From positions 120,523,393 to 120,587,392 of the forward strand of contig CM037876.1 in the NCBI GenBank assembly GCA_021292165.1: a DNA stretch of 64,000 nucleotides, written 5' to 3'. Shown here piece by piece: positions 56,765 through 64,000 of this stretch (position 1 is its first letter; each line of letters begins with the position of its first letter). The notes below the pieces were generated by a model. The model was not told where the DNA came from and made no database searches. It was given only the letters and a program-made list of their open reading frames with translations. Position numbers and translations under genes: made by a program. This stretch comes from Shinisaurus crocodilurus (taxonomy: Eukaryota > Chordata > Lepidosauria > Squamata > Shinisauridae).

Positions 56765-58047
56765 TGGAATTAATGGCTCGTCGTACCAGAGCCATGATGC
56801 AAGGGATAAAACAGGGTATTAAACACAAAATTGTCATCAAGAGGCAGAGTCCCAAGAACAACCCCTTTAACCAGTTCATATTAGGAAGCAAATCGGTAAA
56901 CCAGTCAAGGTTCCAACCTTTCCAAGCTTGGATGGGGACATGCCTGCTGCCAGACCTTTTATTGTGTCACCATTATCGCTAATGTTTACGCAGCAGTTTG
57001 AGATGTTGAACTTTGGGCACACCCCTCCATCCGAGGCCAAAATGCAATCTAGAGCCATGCGGTTTTGCAAAGTCATGGTTCTTCTGTAAGTTGGGAGGCG
57101 GCTAGATCCAGGGCATCAGCTGTTTTATTGGTGATAATCTCTATCACAGCCTGTAATCTTATTATTTGATTAGTAAGATACCCTGAGCTCCTCATTCCCG
57201 CTATCAACTCATGCTGGTCCTAGGAATCAGGGTCATAGTGATCTATGATTTGCTGGGGAGGCCACTCGTCTTTTCCCCACCTCTGCCGACCCCCAGAGGC
57301 AACTTCCTTTAAACTTATCTCTCTCTTCCTTTTACTTTGGGGTGTTTGGTCGGGCCCTTCTACTACCCAAACTCCAGGAATGAGGGCGGACAGATAGCAG
57401 CTCCCAGTCCAATTCCCAGGTAGCTGCCTATAGCCCCATGTTCCACAAATCCACCAAAGGCGGTTTCCAGTTCTGCGTGAGGTAGTACGAGATTGGAGTA
57501 GGAGTAGGGTGAGAGAGCTTAAGGATGAGCCATTCCTGATGGTACCGTCTGAGAAATGGGTACAATTCCTTCCCCACTCTTTTACCCAATCCTTGCTCAA
57601 TGTACAGACACAATCACTGAACAAGACTTCCTTAAGCCCGCAGCAATTCCATGTTGACTGGTAGGGAGCAGGGCTGTTAGCGTCCCAAGTTTCTGTACAA
57701 TCTGAAGTCCCCATTCCTGACCCATTCCCCATCTGTCGAACACATATTGACCCTTGAACTGGCACCACTCTAACCCTCAGGTAGGCATTGTATCGGGGCC
57801 CAGAGTCCTCTTGGAAGCCCCAGTCTGTTACTATACCTGATCTATTGAGTGGGATGGGGAGGAAGGGCACCCCCTCTTGAACTGACAGTGGAGTGAGTGC
57901 ACACAAGGCACAGGTCCCATTTGCTAGGACCCTGGCAGAGCTCTTAAGCAGTTCTACCCAAGTGTTCTGAGACAAGGGGGGATAAGTTGATACCACTAAA
58001 ATCAAGGTGGGGCTAGCTACCGAAAGCAGCAGTAGCAAGCCCTTCAT
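56667..58047 (-). pseudogene. env: Broken retroviral env
   Basis: Starts with ATGA, overlapping the pol stop. The surface-subunit part (58047-57220) has a signal peptide-like start (MKGLLLLLSVASP), a CxxC motif (CALC, residues 46-49) of the gamma type, and a basic cleavage-like site (KRKR, about residues 239-242). A stop at 57220-57222 cuts the frame. The transmembrane subunit follows with a conserved NRMALD block and a Cys-x7-Cys-Cys motif (about 57010-56980), then a hydrophobic anchor near 56875-56790. Frameshifts lie near 57075 and 56930. So it cannot make a full Env as it stands. Family placement is gamma-like by motif only. Confidence 0.85.
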
Positions 58048-59627
58048 TTCTTGTGCCTGAACAATAGCTTAAGTCCTTCTAATGGAGTGGTGGTCCAATG
58101 GCGTTCCTCAGTGTTGGCTTCTTCTCCCATGGGTGAGCCTGCGTCTGGAGAGGTCTCACTCAGGGGTGCTGGCTGGTGGAATCTCTTCACCATGGCGTGT
58201 TGGGGGTCCACCTGACTTGACCTTGCACTTTGACTGCTGCCTCTGTTATCAGGATCACGGTTAAAGGTTCGACCCAGTTTTCCTTTAAAGGCCCTTCCTT
58301 CCACTTCTTAATGAGGACCTGATCTCCAAGCTGGAATGGGTGTACTGGTGCATCAAGAGGTAGGCGCTGGCACGGAGCTGCGTACCTGTATTGGGAGGAT
58401 AAAACAGACTGGAGGGTAGTTACATGCTTCCACAGCAAAGACTTTCCAACATTTACATTGACAGGCATTCTCTGACCAGGAGGAGGAATTCGAGGAGGAA
58501 AACCAAACAATAACTCAAATAGTGACAATTTGATTCCCTTTCTTGGCATGCACCTGACCTGGGACAGGACAATGGGAAGGGCTTGTGGCCATTTGAGCTT
58601 TGTTTCGGTGCAGACTTTGGTCAGCATGGTCTTCAGAGTCCTGTTCGTTCTTTCCACTTGTCCCGAAGATTCTAGATTCCAGGCAGTGTGTAGGTCCCAT
58701 CGGATGCTGAGGGCTCTGGTAATTTCTTGGACTACCTTGGCGACGAAGTGACTTCCTTGATCACTTCCAATTTCTTGTGCAGGTTGGTAGCGGGGGATTA
58801 TTTCATTCAGCAGTTTTTTGGTTACTTCTCAGGCGGTACATGTCCTGGTGGGGTAGGTCTCCACCCACCCAGTTAACTGGTCCACTAGTACAAGCAGGTA
58901 TCTGTACCCCTGTTGGGGTGGGAGTTCTGCAAAGTCTATTTGAAGTCACTGGAAAGGATATTGCACCCAGGGCCTTCCTCCCATCGGAGCTGGTGGTGTT
59001 CTTCCTTCGAGTATTTGTCTTCTGGCATGTTGGGCAAGTCTGAACAATCCTGTGGGCTTCTTGGTAAAGTCCCTTGGCTACTATGGTACGTACAAAGAGG
59101 TCTCCCATAGTGTTGGCATTCATGTGGGCTTGTTGGTGCCATTCTCTCATTAGTTCGGACAACAGCGGGCGGGGGACTATCACTTTTCCTCCAGGCACGA
59201 CCCACCAGCCTTCTTCCTTGGTAGTGAGGCACTCAGTTGCGAATTTGTCCTCGTCGGTCTGGTGAATAGCAGGGCGTGGTTTGAGGCAGCGGAACAGTCA
59301 TAGCAGTGGACTGCTGGTAGGCAGGAAGTCCAACCTCTTCCCTGGCTGCTTCCTTCGATGCTTGGTCTGCTAGATGGTTTCCTCACTGGTGTTCTGGATC
59401 TGGACATCTGCCGTGAGCGGCTACATGCATAACAGCTACTTCCTTAGGAAATTGTAGGGCATCCAGCAAGGCCAGGATCTGGGGTCCAGTTGCCATTTGT
59501 CCTGAGGCAGTGAATAATGATGAAGCCTCTCTCCTTCCATAGGGATGCATGTGTGTGGACTGTAGGGAATGCATATCTGGAATCAGTGTAAATATTCACT
59601 CTCAGTCCATCTGCCACTTCCAAAGCT
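58044..59627 (-). pseudogene. pol: Broken retroviral pol (RNase H and integrase)
   Basis: It opens inside RNase H: text around YTDSRYAF (about 59575-59600) and ILALLDALQFPKE. Integrase follows, with the zinc-binding HxxxH (HQQAH) and CPTC pair (about 59160-59035), a later ERTNRTLK block near 58655 and a C-terminal SH3-like end with GDQVLIKKWKEGPLKENW. The frame changes several times (for example near 59530, 59190, 58800 and 58300). The final frame ends TGA at 58046-58044, inside the env start ATGA. Confidence 0.88.
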
Positions 59628-59879
59628 CGGATATTGATCCCAATGATTATTTTTAGTTACAGTATCATGCACAGCAAGTATGACACTTTCATTCCAAGTA
59701 CCTTCAGGTGGCCACCCCACACCAAAAGAAAACCACTCAACCTGACAAAACTTTATTAAATCTCCCTTATCCCAAGCAATTCCATAATCAGCTTTCTTCC
59801 ATTCTTTCCAGTTCTGCAGAATGCAGTTCAGGGGACTATCCCTCCTTTGAGGGATTTGGATGTTCCTTCCTCTTCCCAT
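59627..59879 (-). pseudogene. gag: Retroviral gag fragment (matrix start)
   Basis: ATG at 59879, then a matrix-like region with VEWFSFGVGWPPEGTW, the C/VEWPxFxVGWPxxGT signature of gammaretroviral matrix proteins. After about 84 codons the sequence jumps directly into RNase H of pol. Capsid, nucleocapsid, protease and reverse transcriptase are missing. The usual N-terminal glycine for myristoylation (MG) is present. Confidence 0.8.
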
Positions 59880-60299
59880 TGCGAGAATTTACCTCACCAG
59901 GAACAGAAGGAGCACCGCGGTAGTCTTTCCCAGGCCCACTTGCAATGAAGATTACCGACAGCCACTGGAAATTTTTTCTTGCTCCAGGCTTCAGGCATCT
60001 TGACTTGGTTCTGACTAAGCCTTGCCCTTATTGGGAAGGTTTATAGGAACAAAGCAGGGATCTAACTGCGAGTCTCAGGGGGCTGAAATGAGGCTGAAAT
60101 CGGGGGGGAGGGCCGAGACTCATGGGCCTTACCTGGCCGCCCGCTCATCCCACCGTTTGAGCCGCCATGCCGGCAGCGCAGGGTCCTGTCATATCATTTC
60201 CGGCTGCCAGGAAGTGACATGACGGGACCCTGCGCCGATGCGACAGAACCCTGTGCCACGTTTTTGGCATAGAAACCAGGGCAACATAGCTTAAAACGG
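59880..60299. other. Retroviral leader remnant and adjoining GC-rich sequence
   Basis: 59880-59950 is continuous with the gag leader. I could not find a primer-binding site. 60100-60299 resembles parts of the GC-rich hAT family (GGAAGTGACATGACGGGACC, AGAAACCAGGGCAACA) but no ends are visible. Confidence 0.4.
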
Positions 60300-60825
60300 C
60301 CACCATGGGTCAGTCAGGGTCAGTCCGAAGTCGAGTCCAGAAGTCCGGGGATCAAGGCATGGTTCAGGAGCAAGGTCAGGAATCAGGAACAAGAACCAAG
60401 AAGGACGTTGTTTCCCGATACCCAGGCTTCGGCGAGTGAGCGTTTTTATACTGCCTGCTGCCTGGGCATGCCCAGTCCCACAGCTGGAGCTCTTTAGCAG
60501 CAGGCTGATTATAAATGCCTCACAAGGCCAACTGTCCTGGCTTGCAGCCGGGCACTACACCTGGGGGCCTGCATCTGTTCCTGCCGCCTCATCCTTCTCT
60601 GCTGTCGGGGGCTTGGGGCCTGCACCATCTCCACCTCTGATTCTGACTCCTGCCGGGCTGGGGAACTCCCATGGGTCATGCCAGAGGGTCCTGCCAGCTC
60701 TTCAGCTGCCCAGTCGGCCCTGTCTTGAGCAGCAGTGTCTGAACTCTGCTCCTGAGGAATGTCCAGGGAACTGGGTGAGTCACACTCATCCTCTGAGGAG
60801 GATTCAGTGGAGGGGGGTCATGACA
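60300..60825 (-). repeat. Candidate solo LTR
   Basis: On the minus strand it starts TGTCATGACCCCCCTCC and has a TATA box (TATAAAAACG, 60441-60450) followed by repetitive CTGACCTTGCTCCTGA-like text, the layout of Ty3/gypsy-type LTRs. The right end was not determined and no coding part is present. Confidence 0.35.
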
Positions 60826-62270
60826 GGTTCTGTATCCGGATTCTGTGCATTCACCTGCCAAAGAGATGGCTGCCAGGCCTGGAGGCTCTTCGGAGGTAAA
60901 GTAAGTTTAACAGAGGGAACCATTCAAAAACTTTGAGAAACACTGACTTAAGTCATAGATGTGGGGCTTGAGAACTGGCAAGTATCCCGGTTTGATTGCA
61001 GATCACTATTCCTGGTTGCTGCTGTGGACCTTAGGTCACTTTCCCACACCAAGAGTAGACCAAAAACAACTAATAGTTGTTAGGCAACTGCATGGTCAAA
61101 TATGTGCCTTTAGGCCTTCTGGATCGGGGAATATGCCAGGGGTTGCTGTCTTGACTCCAGCCTCAAGCACAAGCCAGGACCTGGACACAGAAAGGCAGGA
61201 GCCAGCCAGATCTAAGTAACCACCAGTGCCCACTGCAGAGATGTGGGACCTAGTCCATTGCACTGGCCTTGAACCTGACAGCTATGATCCCCTGGAGTGT
61301 TAGACCCTCTCACCAAGGCCCCTGCAGAGAGTGCCGCCTGCACCAGACTTCCCTGAAGGGACAAACTCCACCACACCAGTGACCTCTCACTCCAGTGTCT
61401 GCTCACCAGTGCAGGCACCACTGCAGGCAAGAATTAATGGCCAGGCAATGGAGTGCCACCTCCAGGGCTAAGGATCTCCAATCCTTGGCAAGGGTTACAA
61501 TCTGGGATGGCGATGTGTCCTCTTTTATAGGGGTCAGTCCTCCGTTTGAAGCGCTACCAAAGAATTGTTCTCTGTTGGAAGGGCTGTTTAGTCCAATTCC
61601 AGTTTAAAGATAAAGAACCATCAGAACTGTTGCCCATCCACAATTAGCAGCTGAACAGCTGACTGAACAGGCAGACACACAGGTCACCTGGCCACAGTCT
61701 TCCGCACTATGGTGAGATGTACCATATTGCTATTTAAATTATAACAGTTATTTCTAAATGTGTACCTATACATATAAATGTGCATTTGCCAGTTTAATGA
61801 AAATTGCTGTCCTCTTTTGTCTTCTTTTTTGGGTGATTCATAAGTGGGCACCCTAGAGTCAGGGTCAACTGTACCATGTTCTCCAGATCCTTGATCTTGG
61901 TCTGTATTCTGACTCTGGATGTGTGCTCTATGCCGCCCACCACCCTTGCCCTCTGGGAGCTCAAGTGCTGCATTGGATTCTGCCCAGAGAAGAAAAGCCC
62001 AGGCTGGGGAGCTCCTGCTATCAGCTCCTGAAACTGACCATCATTGGCCTGAGAGGACTGTTGGGGCAGCCCCTCCCCTGCCTTACCAGGGGCTACAGAG
62101 GGAAGGCAGAAGAGAAGCCCAGGCCAGGGAGCTTGTACCCAAAGAAACCTTCAGTTGGCCTGAGAGAACTGGTGTTTGTTTGGTTATGGGGAGGTAATGT
62201 TTGCTTGTTTGTTTTTTATTTAAACATCGTAAACCACTTTGGGTGCCTTAGCAGAAAGGTGGTATATAGA
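60826..62270. other. Intergenic stretch, little recognised
   Basis: No gene. Around 61985-62170 two diverged units of about 80 bp (both with AAGCCCAGGC, GGGAGCT and TTGGCCTGAGAG) lie in tandem. 62215-62275 looks like an L2-type 3' end (AAACCACTTTGGGTGCCTTA) leading into the AAT repeat. Confidence 0.5.
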
Positions 62271-62274
62271 AATG

Positions 62275-62276
62275 TA

Positions 62277-62328
<52 letters not shown>
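62275..62328. repeat. (AAT)n microsatellite
   Basis: About 50 bp of AAT repeats at the end of an L2-like tail. Confidence 0.92.
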
Positions 62329-63464
62329 GTAGTCAGTGCCTATTCTCACCATCCACCTCAGACTGCTAAATGGAAATTGTGCCTCACTGGCCACCTGTGG
62401 GCTCCATCTCCCCCAGGGCTGGACAGCTGCTGCTTCCTCTACTCCTCTGTTGTATCCTTATAGGTGTAACTCTTTTCCAGTTTGGGTTTTAGATATTTGT
62501 CCCTAGAGAAAAGGCCTCAGTAGCAGGAGGAGAGAAGGTATGTGATCAGGAGAAAAAAATGGTGGAAAGAGGAGAAAAGAGACAAACACTGTAGAAAAGT
62601 TAAGAGTAAAAAAACACCTTGTTTGTATTTGAGTGTCCTTGCCAGAAACAAAATACAAAATCCCTCTTTATACCATCAAATCAGCCTGAGGCCCTAGGAT
62701 TCCCTATGTTCCATTGGGAAAAGGCATGTTGCTCATTTGCTTATGCCATTTTAAAATTATCTCCATGACTAGGATTTGTTATGAGTAGATATAGTCATGA
62801 TCATCTGGTTATTACTGTAGCTCACAGGGAAGGCCACAGCAAGCCCCAACAAGAGCCTGGGTAAGCTTGGGTTCAGAAGAAATGAACAACCTCAGCCGCC
62901 AGACTGGCACAGAGGATGCAAATGAAGGCCTGGATGGAGAGCTGATGGAGAACCTGATGAATGAATAGGCAGTGGCTGAGAGTCTTGCAATGATCAGATT
63001 AACACGCATGGCCTAAAGGCACAGGAGAGACTTTCCTGAAAAGAACCTAAGAATAAGCCCTGCAAGAGGATGGCTTCTCCCCAATAGAAGGATTCAACCA
63101 GAAACTTAAGCTCAAGTAAGGAGAACCCACAAAAGTTTTTTCCTATGACACCCATCAAGGGCCGTAGGCACAGAAAGGACAGAGCAATTAGCAGTGATTA
63201 AGGCCATCAGGGAGACCCTTGCCCCCCCCCCCTGTAGCCAGAAACTCAGGGAAAGGTATAAAAACTAAGGTCTTAGAAATGGGAGTGTGTGTGTCGGGAG
63301 TCAAGAAAGTCATCCCAAGATGTCTAAGCACGCTGGTGTGTTTGAGACGTAGACCTCTTGATCACCTCCTGCCTCCACGGGACTTCAGTTGGGGAATCCA
63401 CTGCAGGGACTGCCAACGGACAAGGTAGGAACTAGAACTTCTTTCCCTCACTATCCTTCTAGAC
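62329..63464. other. Intergenic stretch; possible LTR-like promoter near its end
   Basis: No gene recognised. TATAAAAAC at 63257-63265 followed by TTTAATAAACAATTC at 63836-63850 resembles an LTR with its TATA and polyadenylation signals, later split by a MITE and a microsatellite. Ends were not found. Confidence 0.35.
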
Positions 63465-63600
63465 CACGGCTCTCCAACCTTGGGTCCCCAGATGTTGCTG
63501 GCCTACAGCTCCCAGCATACCCAGCCAACATGGCTAATGGCAATGGATTCTGGGAGCTGTAGTCCAGCAACATCTGGGGACCCAAGGTTGGAGAGCCCTG
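63465..63600. mobile_element. Palindromic hAT MITE, older subfamily
   Basis: Matches the copy at 2981-3116 (TTGCTGG in the arm). Exact 8-bp duplication TTCTAGAC (63457-63464, 63601-63608). Confidence 0.9.
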
Positions 63601-63662
63601 TTCTAGACGAAAGCCTTTCTTCCACCCCCTTTCTATTTGTAGGCTACTAGGGCAAATAGGAT

Positions 63663-63726
63663 CTTCTTCTTCTTCTTCTTCTTCTTCTTCTTCTTCTTCT
63701 TCTTCTTCTTCTTCTTCTTCTTCTTC
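63663..63726. repeat. (CTT)n microsatellite
   Basis: About 64 bp of pure CTT. A homopurine/homopyrimidine tract of this length can form a triplex. Confidence 0.95.
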
Positions 63727-64000
63727 AGAATATAGACTGTGTTTGAACAACAGCGTAAGAGTATTTTGCTGCCTAAAGTTATTAGGTTTACTGTACCACC
63801 AGAAGTAAGACGATGTACCTGCTCTATATTTTATCTTTAATAAACAATTCTTTTGTTTTTGACATCAGTGTGTGTGCATCTGTGTTTAGTGTTAAAGGGC
63901 AAAGCACACACTTCACCCAGCTGCACGCGTCCTTACCCCAGCCAAAGATGCCAACCCTTTTGTGAGGGTTTGGGGTTAGCCTCTCTCCTTTGAGAGAACC

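Larger units (their letters stand above)
55755..59950 (-). mobile_element. Internally deleted gamma-like endogenous retrovirus
   Basis: Order on the minus strand: leader, gag matrix fragment, RNase H, integrase, env, an extra ORF, polypurine tract, 3' LTR. Most of gag, protease and reverse transcriptase are missing through one deletion. A 5' LTR matching the 3' LTR is not found, so the 5' end is lost or altered. pol and env carry frameshifts and stops; this is an inactive genomic copy. Confidence 0.88.

Noticed and set aside
62281..62330. Poly-Asn frame
   Set aside because: Produced by the AAT microsatellite.
63451..63750. Poly-Glu frame on the minus strand
   Set aside because: Produced by the CTT microsatellite joined to a hAT MITE.
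1..64000. CRISPR array, operon or bacterial defence system
   Set aside because: The DNA is vertebrate. Regular short repeats are microsatellites and MITEs, and no prokaryotic gene structure is present.

Overview
The window is vertebrate nuclear DNA, most likely from a squamate reptile (lizard or snake). Its main content is the 3' part of one gene on the + strand, ABCA12, the epidermal lipid transporter of the ABCA family. Fifteen coding exons (879 to 44329) have canonical GT/AG borders and compatible phases, and encode the last 683 residues plus the stop: the end of the second extracellular loop, the second transmembrane domain, the second nucleotide-binding domain and the C-terminal tail. 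The first exons lie upstream of the window. A 3' UTR with an AATAAA signal follows. One exon (6576-6754) carries an extra G that breaks the frame. This is either a base error or a real disabling change.

Everything else that can be named is mobile DNA. The squamate call rests on the mixture: CR1 LINEs whose 3' ends read GGACTCGATGGCCTTGTAGG, L2 LINEs with AAATAAAT tails, tRNA-headed MIR-like SINEs, a 5S-rRNA-headed SINE with a CR1 tail, and many hAT and Tigger-like MITEs built around ACTCCCAGCATGC-type arms. Introns hold a 2.1-kb CR1 (36013-38150, minus), a 1.9-kb L2 (21360-23236, plus), three Tigger-like MITEs, and eleven copies of a palindromic hAT MITE. One further copy of that MITE lies in the 3' UTR and two more lie in the intergenic part. 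Almost all have 8-bp target duplications with a central TA.

From 44.8 to 64 kb no host gene is recognised. This part has several GC-rich hAT elements (46.7-49.9 kb, with exact 8-bp duplications), an inverted duplication at 49.7/51.2 kb, an internally deleted gamma-like endogenous retrovirus on the minus strand (55755-59950), candidate LTRs near 60.3-60.8 kb and 63.2-63.9 kb, and long CTT and AAT microsatellites. The retrovirus keeps a gag matrix fragment, RNase H and integrase fragments, a broken env, an intact 137-codon ORF of unknown function after env, and a 3' LTR.

The items most worth a second look are the frameshift in ABCA12, the intact extra ORF in the retrovirus, the hairpin MITE in the ABCA12 3' UTR, the TA-centred target preference of the MITE family, the 5S/CR1 chimeric SINE, and two fold-back duplications that involve CR1-type tails.
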